NCBI GenBank assembly: GCA_002236755.2
Contig: NBZP02000033.1
Coordinates: forward strand, 186,262 to 250,261
Length of the DNA: 64,000 nucleotides
Direction: 5' to 3'
DNA from: Dothistroma septosporum
Taxonomy: Eukaryota > Ascomycota > Dothideomycetes > Mycosphaerellales > Mycosphaerellaceae
In this document: one piece after another, positions 21,984 to 33,987 of the stretch
How positions within the stretch are numbered: position 1 is the first letter of the stretch
Layout of the letters: each line of letters begins with the position of its first letter
The notes under the pieces: model-generated
Database searches by the model: none
What the model saw: the letters and a program-made list of their open reading frames with translations, nothing else
Told to the model about the DNA's origin: nothing
Translations under genes and position numbers: made by a program

Positions 21984-22961
21984 GATGAACGCTCTTGGTG
22001 TGGCTGTGGCTGTCTCCGACGAGATGGAAACGGTGCTGGGAGTCGATGAGAGCTTCTACTTCTGCTTCTGCTTCGCTTCTGCTCCTGCTCCTTCTTGTGC
22101 TTGTGCTTGTGCTTGTGCTTGTTGAGCCGCCGCAATATGTCAGTGTCACTGGGCGAGTCTTTGTACTGAGTTGAGGGTTAAGCGATATCAGGGTCCAGAC
22201 CGAAAGCGATTGCCTGGAGGACCAACAAGACGCTCGTACCTCTTAATATGAGCAGCTCACGAGCCACTGCCCGCGCTAAGGACGCACGTGACGGCCCACG
22301 CGCGCGAACAATCGACATGTGATTCAGTCCTCTGTGAAGTCCATGTCTTTGATGATGCTGTCACTGGATATTGGGGCAGTCGAAGCATGAACCCGTCTCA
22401 ACGTCGACTGTCTGGCTTTATGCCATCGTTTGAAGTACGTGACACCCGTCGTGGTCTGTCTTCCTTTCCTTGAATATTCAGCGGCCGTGCCTTCAAATCT
22501 ACTTCGTCTAAGCGCAAGCTCATTGCACAGCCAACGACTGCTCTTCTTGATGCTGCCTGCCATTTGTCACTTTTACCGCATCGACACCTTCAACATGCTT
22601 CTGATCCGTACCACACCTCACTCCAATCCGCTCATCAAAATGCGGTGACTGTCTGACCACGACCGATCTCGCTGGCTCGCGGAACCAATACCGTTCGCTG
22701 CAAGGGAACCGACCTATCATGAGGGGTCACTTCTCTCGAGTCAATGCCAACCGAGCTACTTGCCGTGACCACGCAGCTGCAGATGCGCGGCAAGGAGGAA
22801 TGACTGGTAAGCTACACATGAACGTCAGGTAGGAGGCACTCCGTTGCGGGACCTGGCCATACGTCTACCTGCCTCTCATTGCCCTTGAACTTAACATAGC
22901 AAAACTATTCTCCATCAACAGCAGAGTTCCATTTCCACGGCTCCCCAAGACCACCGACACA
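21984..22961. other. Divergent intergenic region, BAR gene and ThDP-enzyme gene
   Basis: It carries the 5' regions of two divergent genes and a CTTGTG microsatellite (listed separately). A short minus ORF at 22324-22563 shows nothing recognisable. Confidence 0.45.
22094..22123. repeat. CTTGTG microsatellite, about five units
   Basis: Four perfect CTTGTG units and one imperfect unit, preceded by CTTCTG-like variants from about 22050. It lies in the leader of the BAR gene. Confidence 0.85.
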
Positions 22962-25064
22962 ATGTACACAGCTTCCTTCGCCTTCTTCGAAGCGCTCTGG
23001 TCCGCCGGCGTGACCCACGTCTTCGTCAACCTAGGCAGCGACCACCCCTCCATCATCGAAGCCATCGTCAAAGGCCAGAACGAGAAAAAGGGCCAGTTCC
23101 CTCGGATCATAACATGTCCGAACGAGATGGTCGCCATGTCAATGGCAGATGGTTATGCAAGATTGACCAATAAACCCCAATGCGTGTTGGTGCACGTTGA
23201 CGTTGGAACACAAGGTCTGGGAGCTGCAGTCCATAATGCATCGTGTGGAAGAGCTCCAGTTTTGATTTTCGCGGGATTGAGTCCGTACACGATCGAAGGG
23301 GAGTACAGAGGCAGCAGGACGGAGTATATTCACTGGATTCAGGACGTGCCAGATCAAAAGGCGATCGTGAGTCAATACTGCCGCTACACCGGCGAGATCA
23401 AGCGAGGGAAGAATGTGAAACAACTCGTGAACCGCGCACTCAGCTTCGCGACGTCCGAGCCACGAGGTCCTGTATACCTCTGCGGAGCCCGCGAAGCAAT
23501 GGAGGAAGAGATTGATCCCTATGATATCCAGCAAGAATATTGGACACCTGCAGAGCTAGGCGGTCTCAGCATGAAGCAGTTGAAGCTCGTTGCCGAGGCC
23601 TTGATGAGTGCAGCGGAGCCACTGGTAATTACAGGGTACTCAGGCCGGAACCATGGTGCAGTACAAGCGCTCGTGGACCTTACGACAGCTGTGAAGGGTC
23701 TAAGGGTCCTTGACACAGGCGGGAGTGATATGTGCTTTCCTGCGGATCATCCTGCTTGGCTTGGGCTGAGATATGGCGTCGATGAGAGCATCAAGACAGC
23801 AGATGTGATAATTGTGTTGGACTGTGACGTGCCATGGATTCCCACGCAGTGCAAGCCGAGGAAGGACACGCTGATTTTCCAGATCGATGTGGATGCGTTG
23901 AAGCAGCAGATGCCGGTGCATTATATCAATGCTATTGCAAGGTGAGTATTCCAGCACCGTACTAATGCAAGCGACCTACTTCTAAGCATGCAGGACAGCT
24001 AAAACTACTGTTCAGATACCGCGTCGACGCCGAGACAGCCCTTCAACAAATCACAGCTTACATCAAGCAGAGTATGACCGAGAAGCTCCGCTCTCCAGCT
24101 TTCGCCGATAGATGGACAGCGCTCCAGCAAAAACATCAGCAACGCCTCGCAGCAATCGCCTCAACCGCGCAGGTAAGCGCCGAAGGCTACTTCGGCTGTT
24201 CGTACCTCATGTCGGAAGTCCGAAAAGCTTGTCCGCGAGATGCGATTTTTGCTGTGGAGGCAGTGACGAATACTGCGTTTGTGGCGGATCAAGTGCAGGC
24301 TACGATCCCGGGGAGCTGGATTAATTGTGGTGGTGGAGGACTTGGATGGAGTGGAGGAGGTGCTTTGGGCATTAAGCTGGCGACGGACTATGAGCATGGC
24401 GGGACGAATAAAGGTAAGTTGAAGGCTATACAAACGCTCAGCATCATTTCTGGCATCGTGCGAGCGCATCCTCCAGCATACACGAAAAGCCATGCACTGT
24501 GAGTATCGGCGTTGTGTGGGCACGGCTGACACTTTTCCAAGGCAAATTCGTCTGCCAGATCGTAGGCGATGGCACCTACCTCTTTTCGGTTCCTGGCTCC
24601 GTATACTGGATTGCACAACGATACAACATACCAGTCCTTACGATTGTTCTGAACAACAAGGGCTGGAATGCTCCGAGAAAAAGCTTGGAGCTGGTGCATC
24701 CGCATGGCGAAGGCTCAAAGGTGTCGAATGAAGAGCTGAACATATCATTCGCGCCAACACCGGACTATTCGGGCATTGCGAAGGTGAGTCTTTCGACTAC
24801 GTTAGAGAGCCAGGGATTGCGCGAGGTGTTCGATGGATGCACGCGACGTAAAGTCCCCGACTTCGTAAGACTCATGCTGACGTCGAACAGGCTGCGAGCG
24901 GCGGAAAATGCTGGGCCGATCATGCTGGCACAGCGCAAGAGCTGTCAGTCAAGCTAATGCAAGCAGTTGCGGCGGTACAAAGTGGCGTTTCTGCTGTCCT
25001 TGATGCCCATCTCGATGGACCGCAAGGCAAGTATCCAGGAGCCAAGGCCGCGCTTGTAGGGTGA
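22962..25064 (+). CDS. Thiamine-diphosphate-dependent enzyme (acetolactate synthase / benzoylformate decarboxylase-like)
   Basis: Four exons, 22962-23941, 24016-24413, 24542-24783 and 24891-25064, give 597 residues. The N-terminal PYR domain carries the cofactor-activating Glu55 in CPNEMVAMSMADGYAR. A central domain occupies about 190-330. The C-terminal PP domain has the ThDP motif GDG at 468-470, ending in NN at 497-498, the usual spacing. The order PYR, central, PP is that of acetolactate synthases and 2-oxo-acid decarboxylases, but no mitochondrial leader is seen, so it is unlikely to be the branched-chain biosynthetic ALS. The substrate is unknown. All introns are short with consensus donors. 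The ATG at 22962 starts directly in the conserved domain. Confidence 0.9.
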
Positions 25065-25697
25065 ACGCCGAATCAGAGGCCAGTGAGCGTGCTACCAGAA
25101 TCATCGTCGCAGGTCCATTCTCCTCGACGAGACCAACACTTAATCGCATAGCGCACTACTTTTCGATCGCAACGTGAAGTGGCGCCCAAAGACAGCTTCT
25201 CGACATTCTCGGCAGGCGGACAACCCTCACATGCGGCGCGGGGATGACCTTGTATGTGCTGCAGGTGAATGTGTGGGGTCCAACAGACAACGTCCAGCGT
25301 CAGAGCTGGCCACGTATGCAAAACACTCTCTGCAGGTTTTGGCTTCGCCTTCCCGGAGCACCTCAGTCTGTCAATGGTCAAAGCCGTGGGTCAAAGGGCC
25401 TCAAACATGGACAAGACTTGCGAGGTACGTTCTACGGACTTGAGACAGCATGCACGATTCTGGCGCCGACGGGCATACCAGGCTCAGGATGTCGAACACA
25501 TCAAGCCGCAGTCCAGGCTCTCTTAAGTCTACCCTGCGCCACGGAACCTCTGATGTTTTCTGCCATCTTTCGATCTTCTGAAGCTACGACAGACAAGTCT
25601 GGTATGCATCTTGGCATTATATCTGACTGTGGGCGAAGAGTGATAGGAACATTTGGCAACGATCCGCTACGGACGGGAACAGACATTGTTCATCGCG
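25065..25697. other. Intergenic
   Basis: A 198-codon plus ORF (25244-25840) runs across this stretch into the next gene in another frame. It has no domain and is taken as a chance ORF. Confidence 0.45.
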
Positions 25698-26757
25698 ATG
25701 GGTCTCATCAAGGGCGACCTCCTGCGGCTCGTGGCCATCCTCCTATACTTCCTCGCCTTCATCTGCTCCATCTACATCATGGCTGCGACAGCTTGGGTAA
25801 GACTTTCTTCTTCCCTGCCTCCCTCTGCCAAGTGCACTAATACTTCTTTCCAAGTTCCTCGCCCGCTTCCGTGGCGAGTACAATGATCAAACCGAGTCCT
25901 TCGGCCGTGGTGGCGGCGTTCGCAACGGCAACCTCTTCGGTCCCGGCGGCGGCTTCGAAGACTACTTCCCCGCCCATAAACGTAACTACGCCATCATCGG
26001 AATGTCCGCCATTGCCACTTTGTACACTTCCATCGCCATGCTCTTGACCTGCTGTCTCGGGGTTATAGGATTCTTCGCAGTCTCGGGCTTCCTGCTCAAC
26101 GTAATCTTCGTCGGGGTAATGATTGCGATTGCGATCTTAACAAGGTCGGCACGCCACGGCTGTGATGACATTCGTCGGTTTAGATCGAACCCGTTTGGAG
26201 CCGGGAGTTATGCAATTAGTGCGGGTCTAGACCCGGGACATTCAACTTGCAGGATCTATGTTGCAACATTCGCACTGGCGATCACCGGGGTGTTTGCGTT
26301 CTATGCTGCTGCGGCTGTGTCGCTCTTGCTGTTTAGAGATGGTCAGAGGCAGAGGGTTATGGTTGTTGAGAAGGAGCCGCGAAGGAATCTGTTCAAGCGG
26401 AGGCACAAGCCGAGTCACGAGGTGGAGCGAACGAATGCGGAGAGCGCGAGAGAGGTTTGACTCGATCAGGTGAGGGTGGAGTTTAGCAGCATGAGTGAGG
26501 TGTTCCAGGATACTGAGGATGAGATTGATGGTGATGGGGAGGAGCTGGCGAATGCGAGAAGTGTGAGAGATCTTGCCAAGGACCGACAAGGGATCGCTGG
26601 GAGTGTGGTCTGTAACCAAGGGAGAAGTGATGGGAGGGGGAGTGGTGGACGTGGTGAGGGTGGTGTGGTAGATCCTTCGAATGGACCTGTCACGGTGCCG
26701 GCAAGATTGAGCAGCACGAATTCATACCGTGGAACGAGGTTTGGAGAGCAGTTGTAG
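25698..26757 (+). CDS. Tetraspan (MARVEL-like) membrane protein
   Basis: Exon 1 is 25698-25796 and exon 2 starts at 25855. Four hydrophobic helices are seen: about residues 8-30 (LRLVAILLYFLAFICSIYIM), 83-104, 108-127 and 167-190. Loops contain GGGF and YFPAHKRNYAIIG. Exon 2 can run to a TGA at 26458-26460, giving 234 residues. The sequence after that stop stays open in the same frame for 99 codons, reading EVFQDTEDEIDGDGEEL and ending GPVTVPARLSSTNSY. A 48-base intron 26422-26469 (GTGGAG...GATCAG) would remove the stop and give 317 residues. I prefer the spliced form. Function is unknown; the fold is that of four-helix membrane organisers. Confidence 0.75.
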
Positions 26758-27658
26758 CAATCCGTTTAGAGCAGTGCGAGCATGGAAAGTAGTATCTTGA
26801 TGTCGTTCGCCAAGTTCGGCAAGGTGGGCGGGGAAGCCCGAAATTTCGGTCGTTCTCTTCGGAGGCAGAGCTTCGACCTTCATCAAACATCCTTCGATTT
26901 CTTGGCGAACCTCTAGACTCAGCACTCGGCTTGGACCCATATCAGTGGTGCCATGTCCTCTCTCGGTATGTTCCACGATGATATGGCTGAAGATTGCAGC
27001 CGCCACGATAGGCCGGCCGACTCATCGAACGTGAACGTGGACGTGGACGTGTTTCACAGTCCGCCGACCAGCGATCATGAGGTGTCGACGACAACGAGTG
27101 GCCGCGGCCACGTGAATACGATCAATTCCAGCACGTTGACTGGAGTGTCGCAAGATCCACCTGAAAACTATTGCGACGACAAGTGGTAGGGATGTTCTTA
27201 CCGAAAAGGCCTCGCCACAGTTTTCCTCCTGCCAAGATCGACCGCGACACCGACCACGCGTCTTGACTAGCTGAACCAGCAGCACCAACTACCAAAGCAC
27301 AGCCTTGATGCGTCTTGTCGACCTATCAGAGTCACGGCATTGTCAACGTCATGCTGCAGCCGGACTCGGCTCGAAGTGGTCCGTCCCGGCCGACGACATG
27401 ACCAGGCTTTGCACGTTGGGACCTCTGGTACACGCCAGTCTCACTACCGGAGAGCAGTCGATCGCAGTAACGTAGTAGGTGATTGTGATCCCGAGATCCA
27501 CTGTTGCGTATGCCTCGCGTGTATCAGGGCGGCGGTGCTATGGTCGGCGTGTGAGTCAAATCGTATATATCTCGCTCACCCTCGCAGCGCAACTAGAGGA
27601 GCATACACGCCGACATCAAGCAGCATCTTCACTACCTTTGAGCCCCCTCTCCGCCATC
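26758..27658. other. Intergenic
   Basis: No gene was recognised. Short plus ORFs at 26953-27189 and 27340-27774 show no domain. This is the presumed promoter of the dioxygenase gene. Confidence 0.45.
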
Positions 27659-28903
27659 ATGGTCCAAATCACCAAGCTTGCAGCTCTCGCTGCAGCATGC
27701 ATCACCCCAGCCATTGCCCACCCGGGCGAGAAGCACGACCCAGCGAAGGTCAAGCGCGAGATCATCGCTCGTGAACACTGGGCTCATCAGGGAAAGCGAT
27801 CGCTCGATGCTTGCTCCAATGGCGAGACTTATCGACGATTCGCCGCCAGGAATATCGAGCGTCGCGCTCGTAAGGCTCGTGAGCTTCGTGAACAGCGTGG
27901 CCTCACTTCCAGTAAGACATGAACATTGGCGCCCTTCGACGCTCTTACTGACGGCAATGCAGCGTCCAAGAAGATCCGCCGTGCAACAGAGCTCGAGCGA
28001 CGTAATGCCACCGACCTCGCCAAGTGGGAAGCCATCGACCACAACAAGACCGGCACCGTCTCCTTCGATGCCGACACTCCAGAAGACGATGTCTTTGGTG
28101 CCATCACCAGCCCAATTTTCGCGCCTTCCGTTACCGATGGACCATACTACGTCTGGGGTGAAATGATCCGGTCCAACGTCGTGGAAGACAAGTTCTCCGA
28201 CGGGGTTCCACTCCACCTCGAAGTTCAATACTACGACATCGAGACCTGCGAACCAGTTCCAAATGTCTATGTTGACATCTGGAACGCCAACGCCACAGGT
28301 GTATACTCCGGAATCTCGGTCTCCGGAAACTACGCCAGTGGAGGCTATAACTCGACATACCTTCGTGGAATCACGCCCACCGATGAAGACGGCGTCGCGA
28401 CCTTTGACACAATCTTCCCAGGCCACTATGACGGCCGTGCAACTCACACGCACTTACTCGCACACATGAATGTCACCGTCATGCCAAACAACACTCTTCT
28501 CATCGGATCCGGCAGCGTGACACAAATCGGCCAGCTTTTTTGGAACGAGGTTCTCCGCAGCGCTGTCGAGGCCACTGATCCTTACAGCACCAACACCCAG
28601 TCCATCGTGTCCAACGCTGACGACATGTGGTCGATCCAGCAGGCTTCGTCCGACTACGACCCATTCCCAGAGTTCCTGTATCTCGGCGATTCGATCGACG
28701 ATGGTCTTTTTGCGTGGAAGCAGATCGGTGTGAACACCAGCGCCGACTGGACCGATGACACCTACTACAGTATTGCGGCGTACATTGGCGAGGATGGTGG
28801 CTATGTGAATGCAGACAGTGGAGCCGTGGGCGGCGGTAGCGGGGGTATGGGTAATGCCACTGGTAGCGCTGTGCCTTCCGGTACTGCTGCGGCGAAGGCC
28901 TGA
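27659..28903 (+). CDS. Extracellular intradiol ring-cleavage dioxygenase-like protein
   Basis: Exons 27659-27911 and 27963-28903 give 397 residues. A signal peptide (MVQITKLAALAAACITPAIA) is followed by a basic propeptide with KR-type sites. The dioxygenase domain spans about 125-350. GPYYVWGE at 144-151 and FPGHYDGRATHTH at 236-248 hold the likely iron ligands, a Tyr at 146 or 147, Tyr240, His246 and His248. WNANATGVYSG lies between. These secreted fungal enzymes act on catechol-type aromatics, for instance from lignin or plant phenolics. The C-terminus is Gly/Ser-rich without a GPI tail. Intron phase and GTAAGA donor are clear. Confidence 0.9.
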
Positions 28904-30575
28904 GCGAAACTCGAGTGTAGAATAGACAGATTTGCGTAGCCGTAACGTTCATCTTTGAACAGAGCCTAAGGCCGTGAAGTCGTTGGTATGATAGCACCTG
29001 ACCCCTGGATAGACCCATCTTCACGCACCCACAACCGGTCTCACTTCTCACGGTGATGTACTGGATCGGTCAAGAGGATAAGGACGACTCTTGTGCCCGC
29101 TCTTCCTTCAAGACCAGCATTGAGACATCACATGCCGACATTATGATGAGAGGACCACATTTCATAGCCTCTTGGCCTTCCCCGTCATGTAGATAATTTT
29201 TCTGAGATGGTTCGTGACTCCTGCGTCTCTCATCCGGAAACTCGCTCCAATTCCTCATCGGTAGCGAGGATGATAGACAAGAGTTGCATAGTGATGGAAA
29301 GGAAGCTCAAGCGGAACTTTTTCAAAGGCCCAATCACAGGTGTCTGTTGTCTGCCGTTGCATCATGCTTCTTTCAAGCGGCCGATATCTGTTCTTGGACC
29401 GTTTCGCTTCACGCCGTTTCGTAAGCCAGTCTCGGGCGGTGGTGGACCGCTTTGAAGCCTAGGGCTGCACACGCACATCATCGGAAGCAGCCCGGGGTCA
29501 CTTTGTAGAAATATCTAGGATGAACAGAGTACTATTCCCACGGCTCGCGGATAACCTCTACCAGGATCGAAGCGGATCTCCATCAGCTCGCTGGCGGTCG
29601 GGTAGCGCTTCTCATGGCCCGAATAGATAGGTCGACGTTACGGAGTACATCGTCTTCTTGTAGCGGAGTGATCTTTGAGGCTCTCGCCGTAGCATTGTTT
29701 CGGCGAGTTCCAGAGTCGAGGCCAAAGAGACAATGATCCTTGATCGAATCTGAACACCAACACGACTCCGCAACCGGAAGACGCCGTACCGCACATGGCC
29801 AGTAGCACCGATCTGTTTGCAGCATGTTCACTGTATCCAGAGGACAGTCATGAGAGTATGTGGGAGTATGGTGAGATCCGTTGGGGCAGTGAGGACGTTG
29901 CCGGACTCAGACCACGTCCAAATCTGATACTGCTGGTTCTAGTCTCTTCATGGCGGCGGCTTGATGGGTCTGAGAAGGCGAGAAGTTGGCGGACAGAAAC
30001 ATCTTCGTTGTAGCACCAGCATCGTCTTCACTTACACCACACCACCATTGATACATCATCATCATCTTCTTCTTCTCCTTACCCCAGCGCTGAGAGCGTA
30101 ATGATCTCATCACGTCGGCGACCAATGCACGGAAATGACCAAACACGGGCCCGAGAACGTGCCTTCAACAACACCTTACCGGCGTCGTGAACGCTCATGC
30201 CAGTGGCCAACTCCTGTTATCCCGTTCCACCAAGATCCCAAGCCACCGCGCGGAGTTTTGGTGCGCATATCGCTGGTATTGCAGTGTTCCAGCCAATTCC
30301 GGTGCTTGCGGTCTCCCCGTATGCATGGCGTCGCTCTGGCCAGCGTTGCTGCAAGCCACGCACAGAGACACGCGACTGCCACGAGCTGAGCATGCACCTA
30401 TCGCTGCATGTCGAGCTACGGTGCGATATTCTTGCGATTTTGCTGAGACGCATATAGAATGAGCCTTACCCGTTTGTCCTTCATCGATCCTCTTCATATT
30501 GTGCTTGTATTGCTCCCCCACCGCTAATAATCTTACTACTACCTCGACAGCAACACCGCAGCTTCTACGCCCACC
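28904..30575. other. Intergenic (1.7 kb)
   Basis: No supportable gene. ORFs here are short and overlap on both strands. The region between about 30050 and 30090 is CATCATCATCTTCTTC low complexity. Confidence 0.45.
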
Positions 30576-32093
30576 ATGGTCAAGAGGATTATCGTTGCCG
30601 TCGATGGCACGTGGGTCAACAGCGACAATGGCTATGTCGAGTCCGATCCCAGCAAGCCGTGTCTCGCCACACCATCGAATGTGACCAGATTGTGCCGAGC
30701 TCTAGAGGCTCGATCTTCCGACGGCATCGAACAGATCGTTTACTACCAAGGAGGTCTCGGCACAGCTGGTAACTGGTATTCGTATAATATCGGAGGCTAC
30801 CTTGGATCGGGCATCGATGAAGCGATGCGGCAAGCGTATGGCTTTATCTGCAACAACTACGAAGATGGCGACGAAATCACACTGATCGGCTTCTCTCGTG
30901 GTGCCTTCACCGCGCGTTCGGTTGGTGGTCTACTCAGCTCAGTGGGCGTCCTCACGAAAATGGGCATGGATTCTTTCTACCCCATCTTCAAGGACTGGGA
31001 GAACCAAAACAACAAGGACTACAAATCCAGCTACAGCACGCCCGACTGGACCATCCAAGGTCGCCCGAAGACATTCGAGAACGGTGCTTATATGAAGGCA
31101 CTCGCTGCTGCAGGATTGACTCGTGCGAATGTGCCCGTCAAGGCAGTGGCTGTCTTCGATACTGTAGGCTCCTTGGGCATACCAGACCTTCATCTTGCTG
31201 GTTTCAAGCTGTACACCGGGTCCAAATCCGAGTACAGCTTCGTGAACACACAAGTCGCGCCCAACGTGGAACACGCATACCAAGCCCTAGCTCTCGACGA
31301 GAGGCGAGGAGCCTTCTCGCCCACTGTCTGGGAGTCGCCTCGCAGTAACACTGATAAGCACATCCTCAAGGAGCTCAAGCAGACTTGGTTTTCCGGCGTG
31401 CACACAAGCATTGGTGGCGGTTACAAGGACACTTCCATTGCTGACATCACGCTAGCGTGGATGATGGAACAGCTTTCCAAGCACCTCGAATTCTACAGGC
31501 CATACCTGGGCTACCAGATTACCCAGAACCAAAAGTTCTACGAAGACAAGAACACGCCACAAAAGGGTCGAGGCTGGGGTCTCGGCTTGATCCAAGACAA
31601 CAGCACTGGATTTTTGAACATGATCCAAGGCACTGCAAGTCGCACACCAGGAGAATACCATCTGACAGACCCTGACACTGGAAATGATCTCCCAGAGAGG
31701 CTACGGAATACCTGCGAGTTCATCCACCCCAGCGTCCGCTACCGTATGGACAAGGGGACCAGCTTAACCACAAGTGCAGACCAAAAGGTTGGCCAACACG
31801 ACTACAGATCGCAGGCGCTGTCGTCTGCCAATTGGGAGTACTTCGCACCCGGCCAGGAAGTCGTTGGCGCACAGATCGACCCGAAGTGGGCAAAAGCGGC
31901 CAAGTGGGTCAAAAAGGACACCAAGACATACATTGTGGAAGACAAAATCAACGCGGAAGGCTACGAACGCATCCTGACTGATAGCTGGGAGGGTGTCAAC
32001 ACGTTCATAGGGTTGCGCGAATTGCTCGACGGAGCGGGTCACCACACGTCAGCATCTGGGATTTTTCATCCTCCCACTCGAACGTTTACCTGA
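30576..32093 (+). CDS. DUF2235 alpha/beta-hydrolase-like protein
   Basis: Single exon, 505 residues. The N-terminus IIVAVDGTWVNSDNG is the opening strand and Asp motif of DUF2235. The nucleophile elbow is GFSRGAFTAR with Ser107. Further family segments are AVFDTVGSLGIP near 190 and YQALALDERRGAFSPTVWE near 232-250, followed by WFSGVHTSIGGG. DUF2235 shares its fold with bacterial T6SS Tle1 phospholipases, but many copies occur in fungi without a known substrate. No signal peptide, so it is probably cytosolic. The start is well placed: MVKRI leads straight into the first strand. Confidence 0.9.
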   Translation: MVKRIIVAVDGTWVNSDNGYVESDPSKPCLATPSNVTRLCRALEARSSDGIEQIVYYQGGLGTAGNWYSYNIGGYLGSGIDEAMRQAYGFICNNYEDGDEITLIGFSRGAFTARSVGGLLSSVGVLTKMGMDSFYPIFKDWENQNNKDYKSSYSTPDWTIQGRPKTFENGAYMKALAAAGLTRANVPVKAVAVFDTVGSLGIPDLHLAGFKLYTGSKSEYSFVNTQVAPNVEHAYQALALDERRGAFSPTVWESPRSNTDKHILKELKQTWFSGVHTSIGGGYKDTSIADITLAWMMEQLSKHLEFYRPYLGYQITQNQKFYEDKNTPQKGRGWGLGLIQDNSTGFLNMIQGTASRTPGEYHLTDPDTGNDLPERLRNTCEFIHPSVRYRMDKGTSLTTSADQKVGQHDYRSQALSSANWEYFAPGQEVVGAQIDPKWAKAAKWVKKDTKTYIVEDKINAEGYERILTDSWEGVNTFIGLRELLDGAGHHTSASGIFHPPTRTFT

Positions 32094-32673
32094 ATGTAGT
32101 CCATTCCACAGCACTACGATATCCAATTACTCCTGCATCATCCTGTCTGCTCCAAAAGCGCACCATGACATACCACCGATAAGTCTCACACGTGACATCA
32201 AGCCCAGAGTTCGTACCGGCTATTCAGGGACATCAATGCTGACTTAGCAGTACTCAAGACGTTGCCAATTTCGTGGCATCGTGGAGATCATCTTGGAAGG
32301 CACTGATAGGCGGTGTGATCCACTGCAGTCGTATTGCGCGAACGGCATACGGCGAAATTGATCGCAAAGCTCTCCGGTCAAGTAAACGTCGGCGAGGCTT
32401 GTCTTGATTGCAGTACAGCTTGCAAAGGAACCTCAGTGATGGTATAGACCCACCTGGGTCGGCTACGCGGCAAGTCGCTACCAACGAGATTGGTTCGAGG
32501 CAGCCACAAAGCTTCAAGTGCCGCGGAAGGATCCAGTAGTGCGCCAGGCGCCAGGTACATCAACACGCGCGCTTCACCTCACGTCACCTCTCGCGCCGGC
32601 AACAACGACCTCATCGTCATTGAAACATACCATTGTCAAGAACAGACAGCACCCTCCAACACCACCACTCAGC
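32094..32673. other. Intergenic
   Basis: This contains the promoter of the next gene. An in-frame upstream ATG at 32518 could lengthen that gene by 52 codons. No other feature was seen. Confidence 0.4.
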
Positions 32674-33222
32674 ATGTCCTCCACCACCGCTATGGCCACG
32701 GCCTCAGGTTCCTACTCTGCTGGCGCCATGATTCCTTTTACGGAAACATTTGTCCAGAGCAGCGGCACCACAGCAATTGCCTTCGTCGGACAAGTCCTAG
32801 ACAGCGGCGCGACAAACTTTGTCGGCTACGACAGCGGAATGGCAGAGTATCTGCTCACATCTTCAGTCGCAGGAGCACAGCAAACAACCCTCGCAGACGG
32901 CAGCACTTATTACGTTTCTTCCGGATCAGCGCCTGCAGGATACCTCGCCACTGGAGCCGGAGGCGGCGCGGTGATAACTTCCGGCAGCATGAGTGATATT
33001 AGCACTGGCGCATCGGGAGCGGCTGCTTCGAGCTCTGGATCTGGATCGAGTGCCGCGATGACTACTTCGCGGGGTTCGTCAACGAGTAGAGCTTCTTCGA
33101 GCAGTGCTTCGGCGGCTTCGGCAATGAGCACCTCGAAGGCTTCTGGAGGACACTTTTCGATGGGTTCTGCTGTGGCCTGTGCGCTTGGGTTTGTCGCGCT
33201 TATGGTTGGATACCTTGCCTAG
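32674..33222 (+). CDS. Ser/Ala-rich small protein with GPI-like C-terminal helix
   Basis: 182 residues if begun at MSSTTAMATA (32674); 234 if begun at 32518. The first 80 residues contain ATNFVGYDSGMAEYLL and TTLADGSTYYVSS. The middle is Ser/Ala/Gly-rich and low in complexity. The last 20 residues, FSMGSAVACALGFVALMVGY, form a hydrophobic helix like a GPI-attachment signal. A clear N-terminal signal peptide is missing, which is odd for a GPI protein. An upstream exon may have been overlooked. Probably a cell-surface protein; not recognised further. Confidence 0.6.
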   Translation: MSSTTAMATASGSYSAGAMIPFTETFVQSSGTTAIAFVGQVLDSGATNFVGYDSGMAEYLLTSSVAGAQQTTLADGSTYYVSSGSAPAGYLATGAGGGAVITSGSMSDISTGASGAAASSSGSGSSAAMTTSRGSSTSRASSSSASAASAMSTSKASGGHFSMGSAVACALGFVALMVGYLA

Positions 33223-33741
33223 GTGTGAGAGCTGGGCCCAAGGGTCGTCATCGTGGGAACCTGCTCGATCGCTTCCATGTATCTTGCATATGAAGACAGA
33301 AGACGCATGACGAGAGGACGAAGTGCGAATAGGAGAGTTTGGACGTAATGCTAATCACTAATTCCGAGTGTCGTCTTCCCACGCAGAGCTTTCATTGCCT
33401 ACAGTGTCCCAATCACGCCCTGCTTATGACACAGGCAAATTGTCCGAGCGATCCAGGCCATAGAAGTCCAAGTGGTTAATCAAAATTTGTATCTGGAAAG
33501 CTTTGATGGCGGATCAGCGAAGGTGAATGGATGAGATCCATCGGCACTGGCGCCAGCGCAGGACTTTTGAAGTCTCATTCGCCTGTTCGCACTCTGGTCA
33601 TCAAACAAACAACGACCAGGTACCTGCCACGGACCTCTTCGGCGCCTCGCAGCGACATCAATCTGTCAAGACCATTGTCATACTGACTAAGACAAGCACT
33701 CGCCACTCCTACCACGTTCGAGTGGATCGGAACGCGTCAAG
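33223..33741. other. Intergenic
   Basis: No recognisable gene. It may hold a first exon of the J-domain gene. Confidence 0.4.
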
Positions 33742-33987
33742 ATGTTGGCCGATCACATCTTCACCAAGTCGCTGATTTTTGTGTACCTTCAGGTCGAGCA
33801 AACGGATCCACGCGACATCCTCGGCCTCCATGATGGCGACGCAACAGCAGCAGAGGTAAAGGCCGCGTACCGTGCACTCGTCCTTCGACTGCATCCCGAC
33901 AAATGCCAGGATACCAGGACTGAGGAACTACACACATGTCTCTTCCAGCGAGTACAACAGGACAACTCCTCGTTTGAGCAGAGATAG
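33742..33987 (+). CDS. Small J-domain protein or fragment
   Basis: An 81-residue ORF with DPRDILGLHDGDATAAEVKAAYRALVLRLHPDKCQ at about 22-56. The HPD tripeptide at about 51-53, with the helix before it, identifies a J domain (Hsp70 co-chaperone). The residues before VEQTDP read poorly, and a splice acceptor (CTTCAG) lies just before them. The true start is therefore probably in an upstream exon I could not fix. The chain ends soon after the J domain (FQRVQQDNSSFEQR), shorter than full DnaJ proteins. It could be a fragment. Confidence 0.5.
   Translation: MLADHIFTKSLIFVYLQVEQTDPRDILGLHDGDATAAEVKAAYRALVLRLHPDKCQDTRTEELHTCLFQRVQQDNSSFEQR

Noticed and set aside
27632..28453. 273-codon antisense ORF in the dioxygenase gene
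   Set aside because: Shadow of the plus-strand gene, which has a signal peptide and iron ligands.
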